64,000 bases of DNA from Pseudomonas sp. FP198 (lineage in GTDB: Bacteria > Pseudomonadota > Gammaproteobacteria > Pseudomonadales > Pseudomonadaceae), in NCBI RefSeq assembly GCF_030687895.1, contig NZ_CP117452.1, positions 496,001 through 560,000 of the forward strand. The letters run 5' to 3'. A program made the position numbers and the translations under genes. The first letter of the stretch is position 1. Each line of letters starts with the position of its first letter. This document shows positions 35,852 to 44,737 of this stretch, piece after piece. Below the pieces are notes generated by a model. It was not told the origin of the DNA. It saw nothing but the letters and a program-made list of their open reading frames with translations, and did no database searches.

Positions 35852-36366
35852 GTCGGCTCACCGTAAAGGGCGATGTAGCACTGCCGCACGCCTTGGGCCA
35901 GGTATTGGCGCACCCTTGGCACCGAAACCCCCAGGCGCTCGGCAATTTCAGCGTGGCCGAGGCCGTCGAGGCGGTTATAGAGGAAGGCCGCGCGCGCCTT
36001 GCTCGACAATTTGCCGAGCAGGCGGTCGATGTTCCTGAGGTCTTCGAGGATCATCTGCTGCTCCTCTATCGAAGGTTGCTCAGCCTCGGGAATCAGCATC
36101 AGCTCGGTCAGGTAAGCCTGCTCCAGCGCGGCCCTGCGGAAATAATCAAACAGCAGGCCCTTGGCGATCGCCAGCAGAAACGCCCGGGGCTCGCGCGGTG
36201 GCTGCAACCCGTCACGCCCCAGCAGCCGCACGAAAGTGTCCTGGCTCAGGTCTTCCGCCCGCTGTGGACACGCCACGTTGCGCTGTAGCCATGCCAAAAG
36301 CCAGCCGCGATGGTCGCGGTACAACGCACCAACCAAATCACTCTGGGGACTGGGGACTGACGACAC
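35848..36366 (-). CDS. fiuI: ECF sigma factor, FecI type (FiuI-like)
   Basis: The 172-residue sigma factor starts with GTG. Region 2 (EDLSQDTFVRLL, FLLAIAKGLLFDYFRRAAL) and region 4 (LSSKARAAFLYNRLDGLGHAEIAERLGVS) are clear. It would direct transcription of the downstream receptor gene on siderophore sensing. Its stop overlaps the fiuR start. An ATG at 36373 is out of frame, so the GTG start stands, though its ribosome site is weak. Confidence 0.9.
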   Translation of the reverse strand: MSSVPSPQSDLVGALYRDHRGWLLAWLQRNVACPQRAEDLSQDTFVRLLGRDGLQPPREPRAFLLAIAKGLLFDYFRRAALEQAYLTELMLIPEAEQPSIEEQQMILEDLRNIDRLLGKLSSKARAAFLYNRLDGLGHAEIAERLGVSVPRVRQYLAQGVRQCYIALYGEPT

Positions 36367-36388
36367 GGAGCATCACCGACGCATTAAG

Positions 36389-36409
36389 TAACGAGAATTG
36401 TTCGCGATT
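36389..36409. promoter_or_regulatory. Candidate Fur box before the sigma factor gene
   Basis: TAACGAGAATTGTTCGCGAT is an imperfect palindrome around GAGAAT-T-GTTCGC, resembling Fur sites before iron-starvation sigma genes. It lies 23 bases upstream of the GTG start. Confidence 0.5.
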
Positions 36410-36469
36410 GTGGCAGAGGCGGGGGCTGGAAAGCAATTGGCGCTGGTCGGGACAAAACTGAGCACCCCT

Positions 36470-36557
36470 GTGGGAGCGAGCCTGCTCGCGAAAGCGGTCC
36501 ATCCAATACATTGATGCCGGCTGACAAACTGCCTTCGCGAGCAGGCTCGCTCCCACA
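36470..36557. repeat. REPIN, type B
   Basis: Inverted pair TGTGGGAGCGAGCCTGCTCG / CTTCGCGAGCAGGCTCGCTC between the sigma factor and exonuclease genes. Confidence 0.9.
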
Positions 36558-36575
36558 AAAGACTTGTTGCTTCAA

Positions 36576-37283
36576 TTAAAGCGAAGGCGCCTGCTGCCGC
36601 CGTTTCCATTGCCCCAGGCGCTGTTGCAGGTCGAGCGCGCTGTGGATGTCCTGCTGGCGGGCGCGGCTGAACAGGATCAGCGCCAGTTCCGCAGTGGCGA
36701 GGGCGTCGGCGCTGGCGTTGTGGCGCTCGAAGACTTGCAGCTTGAACCAGTCGATCCACTCGTCCAGGCCGGATTTGCGCAGATTGGCTTGCGGGCAAAG
36801 CATCGGGGCCAGGTCAGCCACATCCAGGAACGGATGCTGCAGCCGGTAGCCGAGATAATCTTTCATGGCGCGTCCGAGCATGTGCGAATCGAACGGCGCA
36901 TGGAACGCCAGCAATGGACTGTCGCCAACGAACTCCATGAATGCCACCAGCGCTTCGGCCGGGTCGCTGCCGGCGGCGATGGCACTGGGTGCCAGGCCAT
37001 GGATCAGTACGCTTGGCCCGAGCTTCTGCTTGTCGCATTGCAAGGTCCGCTCGAACTGCTGGCTGAAGTCGATGGCGCCGTCTTCTATGACGACCGCACC
37101 GATGGACAGCACCTGGTCCTTGTTCAGGTTGAGGCCAGTGGTTTCCAGATCGACCACCACCCACCGTTGTTCCCGCAGGCTGCGCTCCGTCAACGGCGCG
37201 GCGGCGGGCAGATGGTTCAGGCGCTGCTGCAACCCGTCCGAGAGCATCGGCTGGACCGGGCGCAACCAGGAAAACAGACTCAC
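36576..37283 (-). CDS. DnaQ-like 3'-5' exonuclease
   Basis: The 235-residue protein has DEDDh exonuclease motifs: VVVDLETTGLN (Exo I, Asp and Glu), AFHAPFDSHML (Exo II, Asp) and HNASADALATAEL (Exo III, His and Asp). These are related to the epsilon proofreading subunit of DNA polymerase III. The start overlaps the stop of the upstream gene by four bases, so the two are co-translated. This pairing with a cNMP/CBS/DUF294 protein recurs in pseudomonads; the joint role is unknown. Confidence 0.87.
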   Translation of the reverse strand: MSLFSWLRPVQPMLSDGLQQRLNHLPAAAPLTERSLREQRWVVVDLETTGLNLNKDQVLSIGAVVIEDGAIDFSQQFERTLQCDKQKLGPSVLIHGLAPSAIAAGSDPAEALVAFMEFVGDSPLLAFHAPFDSHMLGRAMKDYLGYRLQHPFLDVADLAPMLCPQANLRKSGLDEWIDWFKLQVFERHNASADALATAELALILFSRARQQDIHSALDLQQRLGQWKRRQQAPSL

Positions 37284-39220
37284 AGCTGGTACCTCACGGT
37301 CAGGCTGCTCTGGAGGCGTTGGGCTTGGCGCAGGGATTCACGCAGGATGCGCCGGTCCAAGTGGTTGAGGCTGTCCGGGTCGACGCGGTTGGAGTAAGGC
37401 TGGTTCTCCCGCGTTTGCAGTTGATGCTGTTGCATGCGCGTCTGCTGGATGAAGTGATAGGCCTCTTCATACGCCGCGCCGTCCAGCGGCTCGATCACTT
37501 CCTTGACGACCAGCTGCCGCAGGCGCTCCAGGGTGTTGTTGGCCTCGATGCCATTGGCCAGCGCCAGCAGGCGAGCGCCGTCAACGAAGGGAGTAAGACC
37601 TTGTACTTTGAGGTCGAGCGTGGCCTTCTCGCCGTTCTTGCGGCTGAGTACGAAATCCCTGAATCGGCCGACGGGCGGGCGATGGCGAAGCGCGTTCTCG
37701 GCCAGCATGCGTTGGAACAGGCGATTGTCGGCCACCTGGTCAAGAATCTGCCGGCGCAACTGTTCGCAGCCTTGCTCGTCGCCCCACACCACCCGCAAAT
37801 CGAAATAGATGCTCGAACCCAGCAGGTTTTCCGGGGTCGCCTCACGGACAAAGGCCGCGAAGCGGCGTGCCCATTCGGCGCGGGACAGGCACAACTCGGG
37901 GTTGCCGGCCATGATGTTGCCCTTGCACAACGTGAAGCCGCACAGGGCCAGGCTCTGGTTGATCTGCTGGGCGATGGGCAGCAGCAGGCCACGGATCTGC
38001 GCCGCATGGGCGGCGTCCCGGGCTTCGAACAGGATGCCGTTGTCCTGGTCGGTGTGCAGGGTCTGCTCGCGGCGGCCTTCGCTGCCGAAGCACAGCCAAC
38101 TGAACGCGACGCCCGGGTCGCCCTTGTCGGCGAGGGTCAGCTCGATGACCCGGCATACGGTGTGGTCGTTGAGCAGGGTGATGATGTGGGTGATCTGGGT
38201 CGATGACGCGCCATGGGCCAGCATGCGTTCCACCAGCTGACCGATCTCGCCGCGCAAGGTCACCAGGTTCTCGATCCTGGGGGCGTTGCGGATCGTCCGG
38301 GCCAGGTGCACCAGGTCGACGCGTTGCAGGGAAAACAGGTCCCGCTCCGAGACCACGCCACACAAGCGCTGGTCCTTGACCAGGCAGACGTGGGCAATGT
38401 GGCGCTCGGTCATGGCGATGGCCGCATCGAAGGCGCTGTGGTCAGGCGACAGGAAAAACGGTGCCTGGGTCATGTGCAGGGTGATCGCCCCGGAAAAATC
38501 CCCGGTACCGTCGGCCACGACCTGACGCAGATCGCGCAGGGTGAAAATCCCGACCGGCGCCTTGTGTTCGTCCACTACCACGATGCTGCCGACTTGCTGC
38601 TCATGCATCAGCTTGACGGCTTCGCGCAACGGCGTTTCAGGGCTGCAACTGACCGGGTGACGCATTGCCAGCTCGCCCAACCGGGTGTTGAGGGAATATT
38701 GCGTGCCCAGGGTCTGCGCGGATTTCTGCTGCACTTGCTGGTTGACCTGATCGAGCAGGCTGCTGACGCCGCGCAAGGCGAAATCGCGAAACGGCCCGGA
38801 CAGGGCGAACAGCTTGATGAAGGCGAGTTTGTTCAACTGCAGGCAGAAAGTGTCCTCGCCGGCCCGGTGCTCGGTGCGGGTCGCGCGCTCACCCAACAGG
38901 GCCGCGAGGGGGAAGCACTCGCCGGTGGTGATCTCGAAGGTGGTCTCGGTGCCGCCCTTGGCCGAGTGCGGTCGCTCGCCCACTACCCGGCCTTGCTTGA
39001 CGATGTAGAAGTGCTCAACCGGACCGTCGGCCGGCTTGATAATGGTTTCGCCCGGGGCATAAAAACGCAGCAGGCATTGTTCGACCAGGTAGGCCAGGTG
39101 GGCATTTTCCATCTGGTTGAACGGGGGGAAGCGCTGGAGAAACAGCAACGTACCCTGGATGTTCTGCAACACCGCGGTTTTCCCTGCCTGGATGAAGGCG
39201 TCCGCTTTTTTCATAACCAT
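37280..39220 (-). CDS. cNMP-binding / CBS / DUF294 nucleotidyltransferase-like protein
   Basis: The ~646-residue protein begins MVMKKADAFIQAG. Domains in order are a cyclic-nucleotide-binding fold (~25-145, LRFYAPGETIIKPADGPVEH), a CBS pair (~165-290), and a DUF294 nucleotidyltransferase-like core. The core contains GSEGRREQTLHTDQDNGIL, in which the metal-binding Asp pair is kept. A C-terminal DUF294_C helical region closes it. It resembles GlnD/GlnE-type transferases, but the target is unknown. The frame stays open to 39832 opposite the response regulator gene; that part is shadow coding. A second ATG at 39214 is possible. Confidence 0.85.
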   Translation of the reverse strand: MVMKKADAFIQAGKTAVLQNIQGTLLFLQRFPPFNQMENAHLAYLVEQCLLRFYAPGETIIKPADGPVEHFYIVKQGRVVGERPHSAKGGTETTFEITTGECFPLAALLGERATRTEHRAGEDTFCLQLNKLAFIKLFALSGPFRDFALRGVSSLLDQVNQQVQQKSAQTLGTQYSLNTRLGELAMRHPVSCSPETPLREAVKLMHEQQVGSIVVVDEHKAPVGIFTLRDLRQVVADGTGDFSGAITLHMTQAPFFLSPDHSAFDAAIAMTERHIAHVCLVKDQRLCGVVSERDLFSLQRVDLVHLARTIRNAPRIENLVTLRGEIGQLVERMLAHGASSTQITHIITLLNDHTVCRVIELTLADKGDPGVAFSWLCFGSEGRREQTLHTDQDNGILFEARDAAHAAQIRGLLLPIAQQINQSLALCGFTLCKGNIMAGNPELCLSRAEWARRFAAFVREATPENLLGSSIYFDLRVVWGDEQGCEQLRRQILDQVADNRLFQRMLAENALRHRPPVGRFRDFVLSRKNGEKATLDLKVQGLTPFVDGARLLALANGIEANNTLERLRQLVVKEVIEPLDGAAYEEAYHFIQQTRMQQHQLQTRENQPYSNRVDPDSLNHLDRRILRESLRQAQRLQSSLTVRYQL

Positions 39221-39472
39221 TACGCAGTCTTTTTCGAATTGTTGTGGTCGGATCTGTTCCCCATGGTCGGCCCCAGAGCGCAAGGTGCCCATTGGACGTA
39301 AGTCTAGGTCGCGGCAATGGGAGCGAAACCAAGGAAAACTCCCACGCCTTGCGTCGAAAAATTCTTCCTGGAATGCACTTGGAAAAAAATCCGACGAAGT
39401 GCACATTGAAGCGCCGCAGAACGATGTCTGACCACTGTGCCAGGGGATCGATTCGAGAACGTAGAGAGCATC

Positions 39473-39919
39473 ATGTCCGACCACGATATTTTGAGTGACG
39501 CCGAGCGCGAGGCGCTGAGTGCCGTCATGCTGGAACCCGACCTGCCGCCGCAGCGAGTCCTGATTGTCGATGACGACAAGGACGCCCGTGAGCTGCTCTC
39601 GGAAATCCTGGCATTGGATGGCATACGCTGCATGACCGCCGCCAGTGGTGAAACCGCACTCAAGATGCTGGAAACCAAGCCCGCCATCGGCCTGCTGATC
39701 ACCGACCTGCGCATGGGCAATGTCGATGGCCTGGAGCTGGTGCGCCTGGTGCGCGAGTCGGAGCGGGCAGCGCTGCCGATCATCATTGTGTCGGGCGATG
39801 CCGACGTGAAGGACGCCATCGAGGCGATGCATCTGAGCGTGGTGGATTTCCTGTTAAAGCCGATCGACACCGACAAGCTGCTGGGGCTGGTCAAGCATGA
39901 GTTGGGGATGGATCTCTAG
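39473..39919 (+). CDS. Single-domain response regulator
   Basis: The 148-residue protein has a short N-terminal extension and then one receiver domain with VLIVDDDKD (acidic pocket), phospho-acceptor D78 in LLITDLRMG and the Lys in FLLKPID. No output domain is present, so it may act by protein contact. It is divergent from the DUF294 gene across 252 bases. No partner kinase is next to it. The start at 39473 has AGAG upstream; the frame opens at 39437. Confidence 0.88.
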   Translation: MSDHDILSDAEREALSAVMLEPDLPPQRVLIVDDDKDARELLSEILALDGIRCMTAASGETALKMLETKPAIGLLITDLRMGNVDGLELVRLVRESERAALPIIIVSGDADVKDAIEAMHLSVVDFLLKPIDTDKLLGLVKHELGMDL

Positions 39920-39966
39920 CACCGTCGATTCAACTGGCCCGAGTGCTTTAGTGCTTGAGAGCTTTT

Positions 39967-40085
39967 GTGGCGAGGGAGCTTGCTCCCGCTCGACTGCGCA
40001 GCAGTCGCAAGTTTGCCGATGAAGTTCGAAATGTCTGAAAAGAGGGGCTGCTTCGCAGCCCAGCGGGAGCAAGCTCCCTCGCCAC
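39967..40085. repeat. REPIN, type A
   Basis: Inverted pair GTGGCGAGGGAGCTTGCTCC ... GGGAGCAAGCTCCCTCGCCA with an inner GCTGCTTCGCAGC hairpin. Confidence 0.9.
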
Positions 40086-40142
40086 AGAAGCCTGTCCAGG
40101 CCTGAAACTGTTGCAAGCTTTCGGGACTGAACAGCCCGCGTT

Positions 40143-40175
40143 AAAAAGCCCTGATCTTTCGATCAGGGCTTTTTT
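40143..40175. terminator. Bidirectional Rho-independent terminator
   Basis: Stem AAAAAGCCCTGATC / GATCAGGGCTTTTT with loop TTTC. T-runs exist on both strands, so it serves both the response regulator gene and convergent glcB. Confidence 0.92.
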
Positions 40176-40198
40176 ATTTGCCGCGTGTTACCTCTCAA

Positions 40199-42376
40199 TC
40201 ACAACCCATTGGCTGCCTTGAACTCGCGACGACGACGGTGCAGCACCGGCTCGGTATAGCCGTTCGGTTGTTTGGTGCCTTCGATCACCAGTTCGACCGC
40301 CGCCTGGAAGGCGATGTTGCTGTCGAAGTCTGGCGCCAGCGGGCGATACAGCGGGTCGCTGGCGTTCTGGCGATCGACTACCGGTGCCATGCGCTTGAGG
40401 CTTTCCATCACCTGGTCCCGGGTGACGATGCCATGGCGCAGCCAGTTGGCGATGTGCTGGCTGGAGATCCGCAGCGTTGCACGGTCCTCCATCAGGCCGA
40501 TGTCGTTGATGTCCGGCACCTTGGAGCAGCCCACGCCTTGGTCGATCCAGCGCACCACGTAGCCGAGGATGCCCTGGGCATTGTTGTCCAGTTCATGCTT
40601 GACCTGCTCGGGCGTCCAGTTCGGGTTGACCGCCAGCGGGATGGTCAGGATGTCGTCCACCGAGGCGCGGGCACGCTTGGCCAGTTCGGCCTGGCGGGCG
40701 AATACATCGACCTTGTGATAGTGCAGCGCGTGCAGGGCGGCAGCGGTCGGCGATGGGACCCATGCCGTGTTGGCGCCCGCCATCGGGTGGGCGATTTTCT
40801 GCTCGAGCATCGCGGCCATCAGGTCCGGCATGGCCCACATGCCCTTGCCGATTTGCGCGCGGCCTTGCAGACCGGTGCTCAAACCGATGTCGACGTTCCA
40901 GTTTTCGTACGCAGCGATCCACTTCTCAGCCTTCATGTCAGCCTTGCGGACCATCGGGCCGGCTTCCATGGACGTGTGGATTTCGTCGCCGGTACGGTCG
41001 AGGAAGCCGGTATTGATGAACACCACGCGCTCGCTGGCCGCCTTGATACACGCCTTGAGGTTGACCGTGGTACGGCGCTCCTCATCCATGATTCCGACTT
41101 TCAGCGTGTTGCGCGGCAGGTTCAGCACGTCTTCGACGCGGCCGAACAGCTCGTTGGTGAACGCCGCTTCTTCCGGGCCATGCATCTTCGGCTTGACGAT
41201 ATACACCGAGCCGGTGCGGCTGTTGCGGCGCGAGGTGTTGCCGTTGAGGCTGTGGATCGCGGCCAGGCTGGTGATCAGCCCGTCGAGGATGCCTTCCGGC
41301 ACTTCATTGCCATCCTTGTCCAGGATCGCGTCAATGGTCATCAGGTGACCGACGTTGCGCACGAACAAAAGCGAACGACCGTGCAGCGTCACACTCGACC
41401 CGTCCGCGGCGGTGTAAACGCGGTCAGGGTTCATGGTCCGGGTAAACGTCTGGCCGCCCTTGGCGACTTCTTCCGACAGATCGCCTTTCATCAAGCCGAG
41501 CCAGTTACGGTAGATCACCACCTTGTCATCGGCATCGACGGCGGCGACCGAGTCTTCGCAATCCATGATGGTGGTCAGCGCGGCTTCCATCAGGATGTCT
41601 TTGACGCCGGCGGCGTCGGTCTGCCCGACCGGAGTGCTGGCGTCGATCTGGATTTCGAAGTGCAGGCCGTTGTGCTTGAGCAGCACTGCGCTCGGCGCCG
41701 ACGTATCGCCCTGGAAACCGATCAGTTGGGCATCGTCGCGCAGGCCGCTGTTGCTGCCGCCCTTGAGGGTGACGACGAGCTTGCCGTCGACGATCTTGTA
41801 GGCAATGGAATCGACATGGGAGCCGGCCGCCAACGGGGCTGCTTCGTCGAGAAAGGCGCGGGCGAAGGCGATGACCTTGTCGCCGCGAACCTTGTTGTAG
41901 CCTTTGCCTTTCTCCGCGCCATCGGCTTCGCTGATCGCATCGGTGCCGTACAGCGCGTCGTACAGCGAACCCCAGCGGGCGTTCGAGGCGTTGAGGGCGA
42001 AACGGGCATTCATCACCGGCACCACCAGCTGCGGGCCGGCCATGCGGGCAATTTCGTCATCGACATTCTGGGTCGTGGCCTGGAAATCCGCCGCTTCTGG
42101 CAGCAGGTAACCAATGTCTTGCAGGAAGGCTTTGTAAGCCACGGCGTCGTGGTCCTGGCCGGCACGAGCCTGGTGCCAGGCATCGATCTGCGCCTGGAAA
42201 TCGTCGCGTTTGGCGAGTAGGGCTTTGTTCTTCGGTGCCAGGTCATGGATGACCTTGTCGGCGCCGGCCCAGAATGCGTCGGCGGTGAGGCCGGTTCCGG
42301 GAATGGCTTCGTTATTCACGAAGTCGAACAGGACTTTGGCGACCTGCAGGCCACCGACTTGAACGTGTTCAGTCAT
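40199..42376 (-). CDS. glcB: Malate synthase G
   Basis: This 725-residue enzyme condenses glyoxylate and acetyl-CoA to malate. The start [11 protein letters not shown] at 42376 gives the standard length and has GAGG upstream; an ATG at 42388 would add four residues. Typical segments are [27 protein letters not shown] (active-site region), [18 protein letters not shown] and [15 protein letters not shown]. It uses glyoxylate from acetate, glycolate or purine catabolism. Confidence 0.97.
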   Translation of the reverse strand: MTEHVQVGGLQVAKVLFDFVNNEAIPGTGLTADAFWAGADKVIHDLAPKNKALLAKRDDFQAQIDAWHQARAGQDHDAVAYKAFLQDIGYLLPEAADFQATTQNVDDEIARMAGPQLVVPVMNARFALNASNARWGSLYDALYGTDAISEADGAEKGKGYNKVRGDKVIAFARAFLDEAAPLAAGSHVDSIAYKIVDGKLVVTLKGGSNSGLRDDAQLIGFQGDTSAPSAVLLKHNGLHFEIQIDASTPVGQTDAAGVKDILMEAALTTIMDCEDSVAAVDADDKVVIYRNWLGLMKGDLSEEVAKGGQTFTRTMNPDRVYTAADGSSVTLHGRSLLFVRNVGHLMTIDAILDKDGNEVPEGILDGLITSLAAIHSLNGNTSRRNSRTGSVYIVKPKMHGPEEAAFTNELFGRVEDVLNLPRNTLKVGIMDEERRTTVNLKACIKAASERVVFINTGFLDRTGDEIHTSMEAGPMVRKADMKAEKWIAAYENWNVDIGLSTGLQGRAQIGKGMWAMPDLMAAMLEQKIAHPMAGANTAWVPSPTAAALHALHYHKVDVFARQAELAKRARASVDDILTIPLAVNPNWTPEQVKHELDNNAQGILGYVVRWIDQGVGCSKVPDINDIGLMEDRATLRISSQHIANWLRHGIVTRDQVMESLKRMAPVVDRQNASDPLYRPLAPDFDSNIAFQAAVELVIEGTKQPNGYTEPVLHRRRREFKAANGL

Positions 42377-42900
42377 TGCTTGCCTCACTCTGCTCAGCTA
42401 TTGCGCTTTTCAGCTCTTCGATTTGGACAATGAAGCCTCGGGACATTTAAACCACAAACCTCCGAACCAGTACATGCCATTGCTGGCGGCTGGGTTAAGC
42501 CTTGCTGACGGGGCTTTCAGGGATGCGACTGGCCTGGGCAGACATCGGTATAACATTAGGCATTGCGATTATGTAGTGCTCGCTGCGGCATACTACATGA
42601 TCAATTGCGGTTGTGAAAATCAGACTAATTGCGTCGTTCCGCGACCGACTAAAGCACTACAGTCACGGCGCGGAACCGGATGTTCTCAAAAAACCGATAG
42701 ATTGTTCCAGATAAATCTAAGATTCGTACACATTTCCCTGTGGCGAGGGAGCTTGCTCCCGCTTCAGTGCGCAGCACTGATCCAGCGATTTACGATCGTT
42801 ACGCAGTCAGGGCCGAGCAAGCTCCTCAACCCAAAAGTGCGACCGTGTGGATTTCCCGCCTTGCCTATACTGTCCGTTCCATCAACAGAAGGGCTGCGCC
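42377..42900. promoter_or_regulatory. Regulatory gap between glcB and the gcvR-like gene
   Basis: The 524-base divergent gap contains inverted arms ATGTAGT (42571-42577) and ACTACAT (42592-42598), 21 bases between starts. This is a plausible operator or hairpin in the glcB leader. A degenerate REPIN lies at 42740-42828. No protein-like frame with a ribosome site was seen. Confidence 0.5.
42740..42828. repeat. Degenerate REPIN, type A
   Basis: The left unit GTGGCGAGGGAGCTTGCTCC is intact. The right unit is decayed (GAGCAAGCTCCTCAACC). Confidence 0.75.
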
Positions 42901-43419
42901 ATGGACCATCTCGTCATCACCGTTTTCGCCCCGGACAAACCCGGGCAGGTCGAGCGCATCGCTGAGTGTATTGCCGAGCACGGCGGAAACTGGCTGGAAA
43001 GCCGTATGTCGCACCTCGCCGGGCAATTCGCCGGGATCCTGCGCCTCAGCGCCCCGGCTGAATCTCATGAAGGACTGATCGAGGCTTTGCATGGGCTGGC
43101 GGCCCATGGCATTCGTGTGCTGATTGCCGAGAATGCGATCGAAGAATCCTGCACCTGGAAACCCATCGCCATGGAACTGGTGGGCAATGACCGTCCCGGC
43201 ATCGTGCGCGACATCACGCGCCTGTTGAGCGAGCAGGGGGTGAACGTCGAGCGGCTGGTTACCCATGTTCGACCCGCGCCGATGAGCAGCGAATTGTTAT
43301 TCCATGCCGAGGCAATTCTCGGGGTGCCCCTGACTTTGTCACTGGACACCCTGCAGGAGCGCCTGGAAACCCTGGCCGATGAATTGATGGTCGAGCTGAA
43401 ACTCAGCGACGAAAGCTGA
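42901..43419 (+). CDS. ACT-domain protein, GcvR-like
   Basis: The 172-residue protein has two ACT domains (LVITVFAPDKPGQVERIAEC at ~3-75 and AMELVGNDRPGIVRDITRLL at ~88-160). This layout matches the glycine cleavage repressor GcvR. It would sense an amino acid, perhaps glycine, and act on a regulator. The start MDHLVITV was chosen; the frame opens upstream at 42847. No gcv genes are adjacent here. Confidence 0.8.
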   Translation: MDHLVITVFAPDKPGQVERIAECIAEHGGNWLESRMSHLAGQFAGILRLSAPAESHEGLIEALHGLAAHGIRVLIAENAIEESCTWKPIAMELVGNDRPGIVRDITRLLSEQGVNVERLVTHVRPAPMSSELLFHAEAILGVPLTLSLDTLQERLETLADELMVELKLSDES

Positions 43420-43421
43420 TG

Positions 43422-43573
43422 CAGGTTATCCAAGGAAAAGCTGCGCCTGCCTGTGGATAACCTGTAGAGACCCGGCGCCAGCCCAGGCCCGCCGTGCCTC
43501 AGCCAGTGATGATCAAAAAATCACCAGTTTTCAAAGGCTTGTGCACAAACGCCGGGGATCACGTTGTGGATAA
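43422..43573. promoter_or_regulatory. Cluster of DnaA-box-like sites and inverted repeat
   Basis: TTATCCAAG (43426-43434), TGTGGATAA (43452-43460) and TGTGGATAA (43565-43573) match or nearly match the DnaA box, and TTGTGCACAA lies at 43539. The first two are arms of a perfect inverted repeat CAGGTTATCC / GGATAACCTG (43422-43431, 43455-43464). No function is assigned. Confidence 0.5.
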
Positions 43574-43636
43574 CCTTGGGAAGGATGCGCGCAGGCCACG
43601 CCGGACGAGGCCTGTAGGGATGTGTTGGTTTTTTGA

Positions 43637-44524
43637 TCAGGTGCGCCGGCGCATGCTGACCACGGCGTCGATGCTGTACACCGCCAGTCCGGCCCAGATG
43701 AACAGGAACGCCACCAGCGTGCTGGACGACAAATGTTCGTCAAACAGCAGCACCGCGAGCAGCAGCACGAGCGTCGGCGCGATGTACTGCAAGAAACCCA
43801 GCGTGGTGTAGGGCAGGTGCCGCGCCGCCGCGTTGAAGCAGACCAGAGGCACCAGCGTCACGGGACCGGCCGCCACCAGCCACCAGGCTTCGGAAGTCGT
43901 CCAGAAAGCCGCCTGGGCGCTGGTGGCGGCCGGGTTGAACAGCAGCCATGCGATAGCAATCGGTACCAGCATCCAGGTTTCCACCACCAGCCCTGGCAAG
44001 GCCTTGACCGGCGCCTGCTTGCGGATCAACCCGTAGAAGCCAAACGTCAGCGCGAGCATCAGCGACACCCACGGCAGGCTGCCCACCTGCCAGACCTGTT
44101 GCGCCACGCCAATGGCCGCCAACGCCACCGCGACCCATTGCATGCGGCGCAGCCGCTCGCCGAGGATCAACATGCCCAGCAACACGTTGACCAGCGGATT
44201 GATGTAATAGCCCAGGCTGGCTTCGAGCATGCGACCGTTATTCACCGCCCAGACGTAGGTCAGCCAGTTGGCGGCGATCAGCGTGCCGCTCAGGGCCAGG
44301 ATCGCCAGACGTTGCGGATTGTCCCGCAGCTCGCGCCACCAGCCCGGATGTTTCCAGACCATCAGCAGCGCGGCGCCGAACAGCGCCGACCAGAGTACCC
44401 GGTGGATGATGATTTCCACCGATGGAACGTTGGCAATGGCTTTGAAATAGATGGGGAACAGACCCCAGATGATATAGGCGCTCAGGCCCAGGATGTACCC
44501 GCGACGCGGGTTGGCGGCTTGCAT
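43637..44524 (-). CDS. rarD: RarD, EamA-family transporter
   Basis: The 295-residue protein has about ten membrane helices. It starts MQAANPRRGYILGLSAYIIWGLFPIYFKAI, the typical RarD N-terminus, with the later ANWLTYVWAVNNGRMLEASL segment. RarD belongs to the drug/metabolite transporter superfamily, and its substrate is not firmly known. The gene is convergent with the gcvR-like gene. Confidence 0.9.
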   Translation of the reverse strand: MQAANPRRGYILGLSAYIIWGLFPIYFKAIANVPSVEIIIHRVLWSALFGAALLMVWKHPGWWRELRDNPQRLAILALSGTLIAANWLTYVWAVNNGRMLEASLGYYINPLVNVLLGMLILGERLRRMQWVAVALAAIGVAQQVWQVGSLPWVSLMLALTFGFYGLIRKQAPVKALPGLVVETWMLVPIAIAWLLFNPAATSAQAAFWTTSEAWWLVAAGPVTLVPLVCFNAAARHLPYTTLGFLQYIAPTLVLLLAVLLFDEHLSSSTLVAFLFIWAGLAVYSIDAVVSMRRRT

Positions 44525-44618
44525 GCAGAATCCTTGCTTAGGCAGCTAACAAAGAAGTGATTGTAAGTAGATTTGTCTAATTGTGCTGGTGCCTTATGAG
44601 TGTTGCACCGCCACCTTT

Positions 44619-44707
44619 GTGGGAGCGAGCTTGCTCGCGATGGCGGTGGGTCAGTCGACAGATACGTTGAACATCTAAACGCTATCGCGAGCAAGCTCGC
44701 TCCCACA
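44619..44707. repeat. REPIN, type B
   Basis: Inverted pair TGTGGGAGCGAGCTTGCTCG / ATCGCGAGCAAGCTCGCTCC between the rarD and srkA genes. Confidence 0.9.
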
Positions 44708-44737
44708 GGGATTTGCAACAGCCATTTGGATCTGGCA

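Noticed and set aside
30862..36366. FoxA or FpvA as the receptor identity
   Set aside because: The order sigma, anti-sigma, receptor and the nearby GST and creBCD genes fit the fiu locus better, although the siderophore was not proven.
37280..39832. N-terminal extension of the DUF294 protein beyond 39220
   Set aside because: The extra ~200 codons are antisense to the response regulator gene and lack the start of the cNMP-binding fold.
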